Shown here one piece after another: positions 8,485 to 21,482 of a stretch of DNA of 64,000 nt. The notes under the pieces are model-generated. The model was not told where the DNA came from and ran no database searches. It worked only from the letters and a program-made list of their open reading frames with translations. The first letter of the stretch is position 1. Every line of letters begins with the position of its first letter. Origin of the DNA: Gammaproteobacteria bacterium (GTDB lineage: Bacteria > Pseudomonadota > Gammaproteobacteria > Ga0077554 > Ga007554); NCBI GenBank assembly GCA_021731145.1, contig JAKFXX010000032.1, positions 1 through 64,000 on the forward strand, read 5' to 3'. Position numbers and translations under genes: made by a program.

Positions 8485-9138
8485 CTAAGGCAATTGCTGG
8501 GACAGGTATTCCGCCACCGCCTCAACTTCGTCCGCGCTGAGCTTCTTGGCAATCTCGGACATCATAGCGCCGGGGTCATTGGCACGCGTACCTGCCTGGA
8601 AATCCTTCAACTCCTTGATGATATAGTCACGATGCTGGCCGCCGATCACCGGAAAAACGGAAACCGTAGGCGACTTACCCTTGCCGCGCTCGCCGTGGCA
8701 GTTGATGCAGGCATAGAGGTCTTTTTCAGGCCTGCCGTTCTTGAAGATTTCCTCGCCCTTGTCGGCCAGCTTCTTGTTCACCTTGGCAAGAGGCTCTTTC
8801 ACCATCGCCTGCTGCGAGAAATAGCTGGCGATGTCCTTCATATCCTGGACAGTCTCGACGGTGGCCGCCATCCCCGCCATGGTCTCGTTATTGGCCCGCA
8901 CACCAGACTTGAAGTCTTTGATTTGCTTTACAATATAACCGGCATATTGGCCGGCGAGCCGAGGAAACTCGGCGCTCTCGCTGTTCCCCGTGCCACCGTG
9001 GCAGCCTTGGCATACCGCCGACTTTTCCTGGCCGGCAACAGGATCGCCGATAGGCGCACCCGCAGCCCATGCGCCCTGCGCAAAAAATGCCAGAGAAAAC
9101 AGTGCAAACAACCCACCCACTTTATTCATTATCGCCAT
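8485..9138 (-). CDS. Dihaem cytochrome c4
   Basis: The product is a 217-residue periplasmic protein with a Sec signal peptide (FALFSLAFFAQGAWA). It has two similar cytochrome c domains, each with a CXXCH haem site: CQGCH at residues 43-47 and CINCH at 144-148. Likely axial methionines follow in METMAGMAA-like and GAMMSEIAK contexts. Cytochrome c4 carries electrons between the bc1 complex and terminal oxidases or other acceptors. The ATG at 9138 or at 9129 (MNKVGG) could be the start. It stands alone, with a terminator immediately downstream. Confidence 0.9.
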   Translation of the reverse strand: MAIMNKVGGLFALFSLAFFAQGAWAAGAPIGDPVAGQEKSAVCQGCHGGTGNSESAEFPRLAGQYAGYIVKQIKDFKSGVRANNETMAGMAATVETVQDMKDIASYFSQQAMVKEPLAKVNKKLADKGEEIFKNGRPEKDLYACINCHGERGKGKSPTVSVFPVIGGQHRDYIIKELKDFQAGTRANDPGAMMSEIAKKLSADEVEAVAEYLSQQLP

Positions 9139-9363
9139 ACAGTTAACCCTTAGTATTTTAGAATTATGACGCCCTCACCCCGCAAACAACCCATGCCCTG
9201 TTACTACTAAAAGACAGATGGATTGATTATCTGTTATAGCAAGCCCTATTTCTTCCGTCAATCCGCATCGCTAATCTTTACCTGTCCCGCACGCCTGTGG
9301 ACAGCATATCATTACCAAAAAAATACGCACCTGAGGATCATCAACCATCTGAAATTAATGGCA

Positions 9364-9792
9364 TTACTGCGGCCACTCCAGACGATAAGGGAATTTGAGC
9401 GTCTGAGATTTTCCGTTACAGTCGAGCGCAAGCTCGACGACCCACTCCCCGCCCATTGAAAATTCACCGCCGCGCGCCCGGTAAACGCCCGAGGCGCCGT
9501 CTTGCACCATGTCGAAATAGGTCTTGTCGCTACTCATCTCCATGCCGGGCATATACTGCCGGAAACGGACCCGGCAATCTTTCGCGGGTTGGCCATCCTG
9601 CTTCACGGTAGCGATGACCTCCGCACTGCTGCCCACTTCCGGGGGCATGGGATTGGTATTTACCGACAGAAAAAAATTGCCCACCTGCTGCGCCTTAGCC
9701 TGCGAGCCGGACGGTTCCCCGCCGGTACACCCCGCCTGAAGCCAGGCAAAAAAAATGAGCAGTAAAGAGAGTACGCGTTTTGAGTTCAACAT
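9364..9792 (-). CDS. Lipoprotein with YtkA/FixH-like domain
   Basis: The 142-residue protein begins with a lipoprotein signal peptide ending in the lipobox LQAGC (Cys22). The mature part is an all-beta YtkA-like domain: VNTNPMPPEVGSSAEV is the opening strand pair, FRQYMPGMEM the metal-binding-like methionine motif, and GGEWVVELAL the closing strand. Relatives are often linked to copper handling or cytochrome oxidase assembly, but nothing next door confirms that here. The preceding intergenic stretch 9139-9363 shows no gene. The ATG at 9792 is the only plausible start. Confidence 0.7.
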   Translation of the reverse strand: MLNSKRVLSLLLIFFAWLQAGCTGGEPSGSQAKAQQVGNFFLSVNTNPMPPEVGSSAEVIATVKQDGQPAKDCRVRFRQYMPGMEMSSDKTYFDMVQDGASGVYRARGGEFSMGGEWVVELALDCNGKSQTLKFPYRLEWPQ

Positions 9793-9918
9793 GGTATCCC
9801 CTTGGCAACCAATCGCAATATTTTCAAAATACCATCAATGGCAAGAATTGTGAATCATCATTACAAACCTGCGCCTCGCCGCTACAATACTGCCAAGCCA
9901 ACGCTGGAAATCACCACA

Positions 9919-10248
9919 ATGAAAGCCGGTGTAATCGGACTCGGCGCGATGGGCATGCCCATTACCATCAACCTGCACAAGGCAGGGCGGCGCGGCGGCC
10001 AACTGGTTTCTCTCCCGGCGCGGGCCAAGCATGACACAGGGGAACTTCGCACCAGGTTTTCCAGAGTAGCCTTGCACGCCAAGGATTTGACGATTTGCAA
10101 ACAAATGGCTGCGGATCTGCGCGCCCAATTGCCCGTGGTCGAGATGACACTGATCCATTATCAACGGCTTATGGAGGCGGGCTATGGCGACGAGGATATC
10201 TCCGCCCTGTTCCGCCTCAAGCAACGCCTATTCGAGGAAGGCAAATGA
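9919..10248 (+). pseudogene. Internally deleted 3-hydroxyisobutyrate dehydrogenase-family remnant
   Basis: The frame encodes the first strand of an NAD-binding beta-hydroxyacid dehydrogenase (MKAGVIGLGAMGMPITINL) and then jumps to the C-terminal helices (ALHAKDLTICKQMAADLRA ... GYGDEDISALFRLKQRL). About 180-190 residues that normally lie between are missing, including the catalytic Lys region and most of the dinucleotide fold. The 109-residue product cannot be an active dehydrogenase. The frame is open because the deletion is in phase. An upstream ATG at 9802 would only add unrelated sequence. Its stop overlaps the start of the cupin gene (ATGA), suggesting the two once formed an operon. Confidence 0.65.
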
Positions 10249-10520
10249 GCAATATCGACGTGACGCATAATCCCTCGCAAGAATATCTGCGTGAAATGGA
10301 GGTGTTTTTCTGGCCGATCTGGACCAAAGAGATTTCTACCTTTCCTTGGACTTATGATTGCAATGAAACCTGCTATTTCCTGGAAGGCGACGTGGTAGTC
10401 ACCCCTGATGGCGGCGCGCCAGTCACGATGGGCACAGGCGACCTGGTCACTTTCCCCGTCGGCATGTCATGCACCTGGGAGATCCGTAGCGCGGTGAAAA
10501 AGCATTATTCGTTTGATTGA
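10245..10520 (+). CDS. Small cupin-domain protein
   Basis: The 91-residue single-domain cupin resembles the DUF861 type (ureidoglycine-aminohydrolase-like cupins): TFPWTYDCNETCYFLEGDVV is split by the cupin motif region, followed by GGAPVTMGTGDLVTFPVGMSCTW. The canonical metal-binding histidines are mostly absent (C and E instead), so catalysis is uncertain. The start ATG overlaps the stop of the preceding dehydrogenase remnant in ATGA. This is preferred over a longer in-frame ORF from 10095, whose extra residues have no family character. Its function is unknown. Confidence 0.75.
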   Translation: MSNIDVTHNPSQEYLREMEVFFWPIWTKEISTFPWTYDCNETCYFLEGDVVVTPDGGAPVTMGTGDLVTFPVGMSCTWEIRSAVKKHYSFD

Positions 10521-10533
10521 ACCCAGATTCGAT

Positions 10534-10953
10534 TCAAAAGCGTAAGGCCTGATCCAGCGCCTTGCGCAACGCGTCCGGATCCTGCGCGCCACTCTCACCA
10601 TCAACAATACCCAAACGGCGGCCATCCCGCGCAAACAATATCAGGGAAGCGCTAGGCACCTGGTGCTTTTCGGAAAATGCCAGCCCTTCCTTGGTGTTGG
10701 CATCGGCAACACGAAATTCTATCCGATCCGCATATTCGCCCCGCACCTTATTGATCATCGACATGAGGTTCATGCTTTGCACGCCCTCCTTGTCATGCAC
10801 CATCACCGCAACATTCTTTCCTTGGCCAATAACGGACAAATCCTCACTGAAACCACGAGGCAGTTTAACCACCACAAACGCAAGCGCCGCGACGAACAGC
10901 AGCAACGTCAACCATTTTGACCAGGGTTTATTTATTTTCTTCGCATCACTCAC
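10534..10953 (-). CDS. Membrane-anchored thioredoxin-fold protein without CXXC
   Basis: The 139-residue protein has one N-terminal transmembrane segment (WLTLLLFVAALAFVVVKL). It is followed by a periplasmic domain with thioredoxin-like alternation: NVAVMVHDK, IEFRVADANTKEGLAFSEKH, VPSASLILFARDGRRLG. The redox CXXC is missing, so it is not an oxidoreductase of the usual kind. It is the third gene behind lptF and lptG, 52 bases downstream of lptG, and may be co-transcribed. I do not recognise a named family member. Confidence 0.65.
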   Translation of the reverse strand: MSDAKKINKPWSKWLTLLLFVAALAFVVVKLPRGFSEDLSVIGQGKNVAVMVHDKEGVQSMNLMSMINKVRGEYADRIEFRVADANTKEGLAFSEKHQVPSASLILFARDGRRLGIVDGESGAQDPDALRKALDQALRF

Positions 10954-11005
10954 AGCTCATCCCTCCAACTAAATTTGAACAACACGCGACGATTGACAGG
11001 GCCGA

Positions 11006-12070
11006 TCAACGCACCCTGCGCATCAACAGCACCCCCGCCACAAAAAACGCTGCCACGGGAAACGCAGCGCTGAACAACGGGTTCATGTCATACACCAGGC
11101 CAACATAGCCGAAGGTCTGGTTGAACAGGTAAAACCCGATGCCTACCAGTGCGCCGACCAGTATTCTCTGCCCTATCCCTACCGAACGCAGCCCTCCGAA
11201 GACGAAGGGGATGGCGAGGAATACCATCACGCCGGTGGCGAGTGGCGAGATGATCTTTTTCCAGAAGGCGAGTTCGTAACGCTCGGCGCTCAGGCCGTTG
11301 TCATGCAAATAATCAATATACTTATACAACCCCCACGCCGAAAGCTTTTCGGGCTTGACCGCGACAACACCAAGCACCGTGGGGCTGAGTAGCGGACCCC
11401 ATTCCGCACGTGGCAGGTGATCGGTGGTCACACCACTTTCACTGATCGTGCTGCGCTCCACATCCTGCAGCAGCCATTTGTTGTTCTGATACGAGGCCGC
11501 ACTTGCATGAGTCACTACCTGCAGGCGTTGCCGGGCATCAAAATCATAGACTGAAATATCACGCAGATTGCTGTCGGGGAGGATGTCGCGGACATGAATA
11601 AAGCTCTGCCCATCACGCACCCAGAAACCGGTTTGCGTTTTCAGGGATATGCGCTCCGCCAGTGCGCTGGAGCGCATGGTTTGAGCGTATTGTTCAGCTT
11701 TTGGGGCTATCCATTCACCAACAATCACGGCTGCAAGCATGAGCAGCACGCCCACCTTCATCACCGACAAAATAATCCGCGCCATGGAGACACCCGCAGC
11801 GCGCACCACGATCAACTCGCTGTTGCTGGCGAGCGTGCCGAGGCCAATCATGCTGCCTATCAAGGCTACCGGCGGGAACAACTGATAGATAAGGCTGGGC
11901 AAAGTGAACAACACATACAGTGCGGCCTGCGGCAGGCCGTATTTGCCCGTGCCGACGGAATCCATCTCGCCAACAAAATTGGCGAAACAAAACAGCGCCA
12001 GGAATACCAGCATCACCACGACGGTATGACTTGCGACGGTAACGCCGATATAGCGGTCGATTATTTTCAT
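11006..12070 (-). CDS. lptG: LPS export ABC transporter permease LptG
   Basis: LptG pairs with LptF and LptB to extract lipopolysaccharide from the inner membrane and push it along the Lpt bridge. The 354-residue protein starts MKIIDRYIGVTVASHTVVVM. Three transmembrane segments precede a large periplasmic beta-jellyroll domain (about residues 120-260), and three follow it (ATGVMVFLAIPFVFG onward). The ATG at 12070 overlaps the lptF stop as ATGA. A longer frame to 12109 would only extend into lptF. Confidence 0.93.
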   Translation of the reverse strand: MKIIDRYIGVTVASHTVVVMLVFLALFCFANFVGEMDSVGTGKYGLPQAALYVLFTLPSLIYQLFPPVALIGSMIGLGTLASNSELIVVRAAGVSMARIILSVMKVGVLLMLAAVIVGEWIAPKAEQYAQTMRSSALAERISLKTQTGFWVRDGQSFIHVRDILPDSNLRDISVYDFDARQRLQVVTHASAASYQNNKWLLQDVERSTISESGVTTDHLPRAEWGPLLSPTVLGVVAVKPEKLSAWGLYKYIDYLHDNGLSAERYELAFWKKIISPLATGVMVFLAIPFVFGGLRSVGIGQRILVGALVGIGFYLFNQTFGYVGLVYDMNPLFSAAFPVAAFFVAGVLLMRRVR

Positions 12071-13167
12071 GCCCTCACCGCGCGGCCTGTGGCTGTAGCG
12101 AAAAACCACTTAATCCCCACCTGCTGCAACAACAAGGCCGCAATACCCAGCAGCAGCAGGCCATGCACCCACCACAGACCAACCCCGGCAGGCACCACAC
12201 CACGCTCCAGCCAAGCGCGCGCGACACCTAGCAGGTTGTTATACACCACGTAAATTAGTATCCCGGCAAACAGTTTGGCATAACGGCCCTGACGCGGATT
12301 GCTGCGGCTTAACGGCACCGCCAGCAGGGCCAGCAGCACGGCGGAGACGGGCATGGCGATGCGCCACTGAATCTCCGCGCCCGCGCCCGGCTCGGTTGAC
12401 TGCCATAATGCCTGCGTCGGAACCGCCGCCAATTGGCGTGTCGATGGCTCCACCGCCTTTTCCTCGATACGCACGGCATGTTCTTTATATTGGACAATTT
12501 TGAAATCAGCTTTGCCGGGCACACCTTCGTAGCGGTAGCCGTTCACCAGCACAATAAACCGGTCGCCGGTTTTGGGGTCGGTACGCTGATAGGCGCTGGG
12601 CGCTGTGATAATGGTTTGCCTGCCCTTTTTCTCGCTCTGGATAAACACGTTGTTCATCGTTCGCCGGTCTGGCGCCAGTCCCTCGATGTAGACGATCAAA
12701 TCCCCACTGCTGGATTCCCTGAAACTGCCAGGTGTAATGGTGCTGATGTCCGAAGCCGTTTTGGCGCGATCCATAAGCTGATAGCTGCGTTCCTCCGCCC
12801 ATGGCCCGGCATACAACGACACCCCGGCCACCAGCACTGCGAACACCAGAGCAATCCCAAGAATATTCCTCAGCATCCGCCCGGGCCCCACCCCGCAGGC
12901 AGCCAGGGCGGTCATTTCGCTGTCTTTATACAACCGTCCAAAGGCGAGCATGATTGCCAGATAGAGGGCCAACGGCAGCAGCAGTACCATGGCATTCAGC
13001 GATTTCAGCGAGAGCAGCTCGACCACCATGCTGGCGGGCAAAGCGCCCGCGTCGGCCTCGGTCAGGAAACGTACAAAACGGTTGCTGACGTAAATGAGAG
13101 ACAACACGCCCGTCACCGCCAACAGTGTTTGCAACACTTCCTTCAACAAATAACGTTCAATGATCAA
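12067..13167 (-). CDS. lptF: LPS export ABC transporter permease LptF
   Basis: This is the 366-residue partner of LptG with the same fold: N-terminal MIIERYLLKEVLQTLLAV, three membrane segments, a periplasmic jellyroll domain (about 115-265) and three C-terminal membrane segments. The coupling-helix region GRLYKDSEMTALAACGVGP contacts LptB. The stop overlaps the lptG start in ATGA, so translation is coupled. The gene is divergent from pepA; the 182-base gap (13168-13349) must hold both promoters. I saw no strong consensus hexamer pair there. Confidence 0.93.
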   Translation of the reverse strand: MIIERYLLKEVLQTLLAVTGVLSLIYVSNRFVRFLTEADAGALPASMVVELLSLKSLNAMVLLLPLALYLAIMLAFGRLYKDSEMTALAACGVGPGRMLRNILGIALVFAVLVAGVSLYAGPWAEERSYQLMDRAKTASDISTITPGSFRESSSGDLIVYIEGLAPDRRTMNNVFIQSEKKGRQTIITAPSAYQRTDPKTGDRFIVLVNGYRYEGVPGKADFKIVQYKEHAVRIEEKAVEPSTRQLAAVPTQALWQSTEPGAGAEIQWRIAMPVSAVLLALLAVPLSRSNPRQGRYAKLFAGILIYVVYNNLLGVARAWLERGVVPAGVGLWWVHGLLLLGIAALLLQQVGIKWFFATATGRAVRA

Positions 13168-13349
13168 CAGGTCGCACCCGAAAGGAAAAATGCATTCTCT
13201 ATATGGAAAAAGGGAGTATTTCAGGTAAACTTGAAATCAGGCCTGTTTTATAAAGTTTTCCTTATAGCCTCCGCTACAGGATAAACATCAAACATCAAAG
13301 AAATGCAATTATCCACTGGTTTATGGTCATTTGTCTTTAGGAGTTCGGC

Positions 13350-14852
13350 ATGGAGTTCACAGTAAAAAGCGGCGATCCCGAAAAACAGCGCACAGCCTGT
13401 ATCGTAATGGGGGTGTTCGAACCACGGCGGCTTTCACCCGTGGCGGAGAAGCTGGATGACATCACCGGCGGCTACTTGTCCAAATTGATCCGGCGCGGCG
13501 ACCTGGAGGGCAAAATCGGCCAGACGCTGCTGCTGCACGATGTCCCGAATACGCTGTGCGACCGCATCCTGCTGATCGGCTGCGGGCGCGAGCGCGACCT
13601 GGGCGACACCCAGTATCGCAAAATCGTCTCTACCGCCATCAACACCCTGAATGAGATCGGTGCGATGGAGGCCGTGTGCTATCTGACCGAATTGCACATT
13701 AAACAGCACGATGTCCCGTGGAAAGTCCGCCAAACGGTGGAGGCTGCGCAAAACGCACTGTACCGTTTCGATCAACTCAAAAGCAAAAAGGACACCGAGC
13801 GGCGTCCGCTGCGTAAACTGGTGCTGAGCGTGCCGAGCCGCCGCGATCTAACGGAGGGCGAGCGGGCGCTTGAGGTCGGGCTTGCTATCGCCACGGGCGT
13901 GACGCTGACCAAAGATCTGGGCAACCTGCCTGCCAACATTTGCACACCCACGTATCTTGCCGAGCAGGCCAAGGATATGGGTAAACGTTACAAAAATATC
14001 AAGGTCGACGTGCTTGAAACCGCCGACATGGAAAAGCTCAAAATGGGCTCGCTGTTATCCGTGTCGCGCGGCAGCGATCAACCTCCGAAGCTGATCACCC
14101 TCGAATACAGCGGCGGCAAAAAGCATGACAAGCCCGTGGTGCTGGTCGGCAAGGGCGTCACCTTCGATTCCGGCGGCATTTCAATCAAGCCCGCCGACAA
14201 GATGGATGAAATGAAATATGACATGTGCGGCGCAGCCAGCGTGCTGGGCACCTTGTCCGCCGTGGCCGAAATGAAACTGCCCATCAACGTGGTCGGCATC
14301 ATCCCCGCCACGGAAAACCTGCTCAATGGTCAGGCCACCAAGCCAGGCGACATCGTCACCAGCATGTCCGGCCAGACCATCGAGATCCTTAACACAGACG
14401 CGGAAGGCCGTTTGATCCTGTGCGACGCGCTGACCTATGCCGAACGCTATGAACCGGATACAGTCATCGACATCGCCACACTCACCGGCGCCTGCGTCAT
14501 TGCCCTCGGCAAGCACGCCAGCGGTCTGCTGAGCAATCACAGCCCACTGACACACGACCTGCTCAACGCCGGCAAGAGCAGCGGCGACCGCGCCTGGGAA
14601 CTACCCCTGTGGGACGAATACCAGGATCAGCTCAAAAGCAACTTTGCCGACATGTCCAACGTCGGCGGGCGCGAGGGCGGCACCATCACTGCTGCCTGCT
14701 TCCTGGCGCGCTTCACCAAGAAATTCCACTGGGCGCACCTCGACATCGCCGGCACCGCCTGGCTGTCCGGCGACAAGAAGGGCGCCACCGGGCGACCCGT
14801 ACCGCTGCTGACACAGTATTTGATGGATAGGTGCGCGGAGAAGCAGGTATAG
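13350..14852 (+). CDS. pepA: Leucyl aminopeptidase (M17 family)
   Basis: PepA is a hexameric dimetal aminopeptidase that finishes peptide breakdown in the cytosol; in some bacteria it also binds DNA in regulation and plasmid resolution. The 500-residue length is typical. Metal-binding and catalytic blocks are present: [29 protein letters not shown], and the family signature NTDAEGRL near residues 349-356. A strong ribosome site (TTAGGAG) lies seven bases before the ATG. It is followed by holC and valS, a common gammaproteobacterial arrangement. Confidence 0.95.
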   Translation: MEFTVKSGDPEKQRTACIVMGVFEPRRLSPVAEKLDDITGGYLSKLIRRGDLEGKIGQTLLLHDVPNTLCDRILLIGCGRERDLGDTQYRKIVSTAINTLNEIGAMEAVCYLTELHIKQHDVPWKVRQTVEAAQNALYRFDQLKSKKDTERRPLRKLVLSVPSRRDLTEGERALEVGLAIATGVTLTKDLGNLPANICTPTYLAEQAKDMGKRYKNIKVDVLETADMEKLKMGSLLSVSRGSDQPPKLITLEYSGGKKHDKPVVLVGKGVTFDSGGISIKPADKMDEMKYDMCGAASVLGTLSAVAEMKLPINVVGIIPATENLLNGQATKPGDIVTSMSGQTIEILNTDAEGRLILCDALTYAERYEPDTVIDIATLTGACVIALGKHASGLLSNHSPLTHDLLNAGKSSGDRAWELPLWDEYQDQLKSNFADMSNVGGREGGTITAACFLARFTKKFHWAHLDIAGTAWLSGDKKGATGRPVPLLTQYLMDRCAEKQV

Positions 14853-14875
14853 ACGAACACGCGCATTCCAACGTG

Positions 14876-15315
14876 ATGACCCGCATCGACTTCTATATCC
14901 TCCCCGACGCGCAGGTGCGAAGCAGGCCGCTGCTCGCCTGTCGCCTGGCGGACAAGGCCTACCGGCTGGGTCACCGCGTTTATATCCACACCGAATCCCG
15001 GGAGCAGGCCGTCTACATGGATGATTTACTGTGGACATTCAGCCAGGGAAGCTTCCTGCCCCATGCGCTGACGGAGGCAAGCGGCGAGCCGCCGCCGATC
15101 TTGATCGGCCATGACGCAGCTCCATTGGCCGGCACGGATGTGCTAATCAATCTGGCAGGCAGCGTACCGTCATTTTTCGGCCGTTTCGAGCGTGTCGCGG
15201 AGATCGTCGATCAAAGTGATGCGCAAAAACAGGTGGCGCGAGAACGTTACCGCTTTTATCGTGATCGCGGTTATGCTTTGCAATCGCATAACGTTCCAAC
15301 ACCAGGCATTGAGAC

Positions 15316-15319
<4 letters not shown>
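14876..15319 (+). CDS. holC: DNA polymerase III chi subunit
   Basis: HolC links the clamp loader to single-stranded DNA-binding protein at the replication fork. Starting at ATG 14876 the product is 147 residues: [12 protein letters not shown], then [35 protein letters not shown] and [19 protein letters not shown], all standard HolC blocks. A GTG at 14873 is an alternative start. It lies 23 bases after pepA and overlaps the next frame by four bases (ATGA at 15316). Confidence 0.92.
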
Positions 15320-18633
<3,314 letters not shown>

Positions 18634-18715
18634 TTTAGGAGCCAGTCAATATAAGATGACTAACCGTTAGAAATGACATGTACTTTCAGAAAAAATGTTA
18701 CCGGAGAAAAAACTT

Positions 18716-19105
18716 ATGAAGAAACTAATCGCAATCGCATTGTTCCTCGCAGCCACCGCCTCCAGCGGCATCTCGGGGCAAGCGATGGCGGCCACTAACC
18801 CCGCAGCTGCCGCAAACTCCAACGTAATTAATTTGAGTTCACAAGCGTGGCTGGGCAATTTCAAGCTGGATCAAAAACAATTGGCATCGATAAAAGCCGC
18901 CGTGGAAAGGGCACTGGATGCCCCTGTTGACGTGGAACAGCAGTGCGGCGATGAGACGGGCCTTTGCGTAGTACGCTCTGCGCGCGAATGGATTTATGAG
19001 GGTGTCAAATACCGGAAGATTGTTATTTATCTCCACACGATAGGAGATGCTTCTGGTGCGGCTCGTCAAATCAATGGCAAATGGACCGAAATCACAATAA
19101 AATAA
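18716..19105 (+). CDS. Small secreted protein of unknown function
   Basis: The 129-residue protein has a Sec signal peptide (KKLIAIALFLAATASSGISGQAMA). The mature domain has two cysteines (VEQQCGDETGLCVVRSA) likely to form a disulfide, and a closing basic strand region (YRKIVIYLHTIGDASGA). ATG 18716 is chosen because GGAGAAA lies upstream and the signal peptide starts there. I do not recognise a family. It converges on prfC with only one base between the stops. Confidence 0.6.
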   Translation: MKKLIAIALFLAATASSGISGQAMAATNPAAAANSNVINLSSQAWLGNFKLDQKQLASIKAAVERALDAPVDVEQQCGDETGLCVVRSAREWIYEGVKYRKIVIYLHTIGDASGAARQINGKWTEITIK

Positions 19106-19106
19106 A

Positions 19107-20687
19107 TCAATGCTCCCGCGTTGCCCGGAACTCGATGTCCGGCCAGCGCTCCTTGGTTAGTTCCAGATTGACGCGGGTGGGGGCTATGTAGGTCAGGTCA
19201 CCCGCGCCGTCGAGGGCCAGATTGTCGCGGGCCTTGATACGAAATTCTTCGAGCTTTTTGGAATCGTCGCAACTGACCCAGCGCGCAGTGGCGACCTGCA
19301 CGTTTTCGAAGCTGCACTCCACGCCGTACTCATGCTTCAGACGATAAGCCACCACATCAAATTGCAGCACGCCAACTGCACCCAGGATCAAGTCATTGCT
19401 ATTGAGGGGGCGGAATAACTGCGTCGCCCCCTCTTCACATAGCTGCAACAGCCCCTTTTGCAGGGCCTTCATGCGCAACGGATCGCGTAGCCGGGCACGG
19501 CGAAACAGCTCTGGGGCGAAGTGAGGGATGCCGGTAAATTTGAGATCCTCGCCCTGTGTAAAGGTATCGCCGATCTGGATGGTGCCATGATTGTGCAGAC
19601 CGATAATGTCACCGGGATAGGCATCCTCGACATGCTCACGCTCGCGTGCCATGAAGGTAATGGCGTTGGAAATCTGCACATCACGGCCAATGCGCACCTG
19701 GCGCATCTTCATACCCGCAGTAAAGCTGCCCGAGCATACGCGCATGAAGGCGATGCGGTCGCGGTGCTGCGGGTCCATGTTGGCCTGTATCTTGAATACG
19801 AAGCCACTGAATTTCTCCTCCAGTGGCGACACCTCGCGCGTCGTCGTTTCGCGCGGCAGCGGCGGCGGTGCATACTCAACAAAGGCATCCAGCAGCTCCT
19901 TGACGCCGAAATTGTTGATCGCGGAACCGAAGAACACCGGGGTCAGCCTGCCGTCCAGAAAAGCCTGTTTGTCAAAGACATTGCTTGCACCACGCACCAG
20001 CTCAATCTCGTCACGGAACTCGCTCGCCAAACTTCCAAGCAGATCATCCAGGCGTGGATTGTCCAGACCCTCGATCACCTCGCCTTCCTTGATCTTGCCG
20101 CCGTGAGTGGCGCTGAACAGGTGCACACAATCGTGATAGAGATCAAACACGCCCTTGAAGCCCTTGCCCATGCCGATCGGCCAGGTAATGGGTGCGCAGC
20201 GGATCTTCAGCACCTCTTCCACCTCGTCGAGCAGATCGATGGGCGGGCGGCCTTCGCGGTCGAGCTTGTTGATAAAGGTGATGATCGGCGTGTCGCGCAA
20301 GCGGCACACCTCTATCAGCTTGATGGTGCGCTCTTCAACGCCCTTGGCGCTGTCGATCACCATCAGCGCGGAATCCACCGCCGTCAGAGTGCGGTAGGTA
20401 TCCTCGGAGAAGTCTTCATGGCCTGGCGTATCGAGCAGATTGATGATCGCGTCCCGGTAAGGGAACTGCATCACTGACGACGTGACCGAGATGCCACGCT
20501 GCTTCTCCAGCTCCATCCAGTCGGAGGTGGCATGGCGCGCGGCCTTGCGGCCCTTCACCGTACCGGCGAGCTGAATAGCGCCGCCGAATAACAGCAACTT
20601 CTCGGTGAGCGTAGTCTTACCCGCATCGGGGTGAGAGATAATGGCAAAGGTACGGCGGCGCGCCGCCTCTTGGACAATATTGGTCAT
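19107..20687 (-). CDS. prfC: Peptide chain release factor 3
   Basis: RF3 is the GTPase that removes RF1/RF2 from the ribosome after termination. The 526-residue product from ATG 20687 shows the GTPase motifs: [13 protein letters not shown] (P-loop), [12 protein letters not shown] (switch I), [16 protein letters not shown] (G3) and FINKLDRE (G4 NKLD). The RF3-specific C-terminal part follows. An upstream ATG (20735) would add 16 residues without family character. No strong Shine-Dalgarno sequence is visible. A tRNA fragment lies about 95 bases upstream. Confidence 0.95.
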   Translation of the reverse strand: MTNIVQEAARRRTFAIISHPDAGKTTLTEKLLLFGGAIQLAGTVKGRKAARHATSDWMELEKQRGISVTSSVMQFPYRDAIINLLDTPGHEDFSEDTYRTLTAVDSALMVIDSAKGVEERTIKLIEVCRLRDTPIITFINKLDREGRPPIDLLDEVEEVLKIRCAPITWPIGMGKGFKGVFDLYHDCVHLFSATHGGKIKEGEVIEGLDNPRLDDLLGSLASEFRDEIELVRGASNVFDKQAFLDGRLTPVFFGSAINNFGVKELLDAFVEYAPPPLPRETTTREVSPLEEKFSGFVFKIQANMDPQHRDRIAFMRVCSGSFTAGMKMRQVRIGRDVQISNAITFMAREREHVEDAYPGDIIGLHNHGTIQIGDTFTQGEDLKFTGIPHFAPELFRRARLRDPLRMKALQKGLLQLCEEGATQLFRPLNSNDLILGAVGVLQFDVVAYRLKHEYGVECSFENVQVATARWVSCDDSKKLEEFRIKARDNLALDGAGDLTYIAPTRVNLELTKERWPDIEFRATREH

Positions 20688-20780
20688 TATGACGGAACCG
20701 GCTTGAATGATCTGACAACTGCGGAATGTTCGCACTGGAAAAACAACAAGGGCTGCACTCTATCGCAACTCTTTAATTTT

Positions 20781-20828
20781 TGGTGGACCCGCTCGGACTC
20801 GAACAGAGGACCAAGAGATTATGAGTCC
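20781..20828 (-). tRNA. 3' half of a CAU-anticodon tRNA (fragment, attachment-site-like)
   Basis: On the minus strand 20828-20781 reads as the end of a tRNA: anticodon loop CTCATAA, variable loop, T-loop GTTCGAGTCC, then GGGTCC and a CCA end. The anticodon CAT and the sequence resemble elongator Met or Ile2 tRNAs. The 5' half is absent: upstream bases do not supply an acceptor or D arm, and the T stem has a mismatch. This is what an integrase attachment site looks like after an island has come and gone. It is not a functional tRNA. Confidence 0.65.
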
Positions 20829-20889
20829 GTTAATTTGAATCGCCATATCCAGCAATGCTTAACAACACGATAAATTATATCACGATATC

Positions 20890-21230
20890 TCACTATGCAC
20901 CGCAATACCCAGACACCAGTGCAACTGGTTTTCGATCGCCCAGTGACCTCGCACGCCCTCGGCGGCTCGCTGGACTTCGGCGACGGGTAAGGTGCTGAGA
21001 AAATAGCGTGTTTCCAGCTTATCTCCTCGCCAATATGGCGCTCGCTCTGCACCCGCACGGCGCTTTGCAGGCCTTTCCACAGCGCTCGCTCGGGAAACCA
21101 CTCCATGGATTCGGCAGGATCTTCGGCGCCAGCTTGGTGTTGTCCACGGTGATTTCAAAAGCTTGCATGACGACTGCTGCGCCATCGCCGGCCTTGACCG
21201 TGAAGCGGTGCGGGCCAGGGCAGGCATGCC
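20890..21230 (-). pseudogene. ISAs1-type transposase C-terminal remnant, frameshifted
   Basis: Two overlapping frames together give the C-terminal block of an ISAs1-family transposase: EWFPERALWKGLQSAVRVQS, ERHIGEEIS in one frame, then TRYFLSTLPVAEVQRAAEGV, RGHWAIENQLHWCL in the next. At least one frameshift separates them and the end is truncated after LHWCLG. The element is dead. It sits between the half tRNA (20781) and a REP-like hairpin (21354), in an otherwise gene-free stretch of about 800 bases. Confidence 0.65.
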
Positions 21231-21353
21231 TATTTCACCACTCCACCGGTGGCTTCAGGGGATCGAGCTTGGCTGCTACTGCACGGGGAGCGCAAACTCC
21301 AAGCACTCACTAGCACATGAACACATAAATTGTGCAGCGTAATGCCGCATGAT

Positions 21354-21401
21354 TGTAGGTCGGCCTTCAGGCCGACATGTCTGGCTAAAGCCAGACCTAC
21401 A
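21354..21401. repeat. REP-like double hairpin
   Basis: TGTAGGTC opens and GACCTACA closes two adjacent stem-loops, TCGGCCTTCAGGCCGA and TCTGGCTAAAGCCAGA. This resembles the GTAGGTCGGcnTTCAGnCCGAC repeats scattered in many proteobacterial intergenic regions. An inverted pair ACTCCAAGCACT (about 21296) / AGTGCTTGGAG (about 21434) encloses it. Confidence 0.7.
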
Positions 21402-21482
21402 TGGGATGCGGATCATGTTTCGTAATTTATAATTTCATGTACTCTAGTGCTTGGAGCTTGACCCAACCCCGCCAAAACAGCC

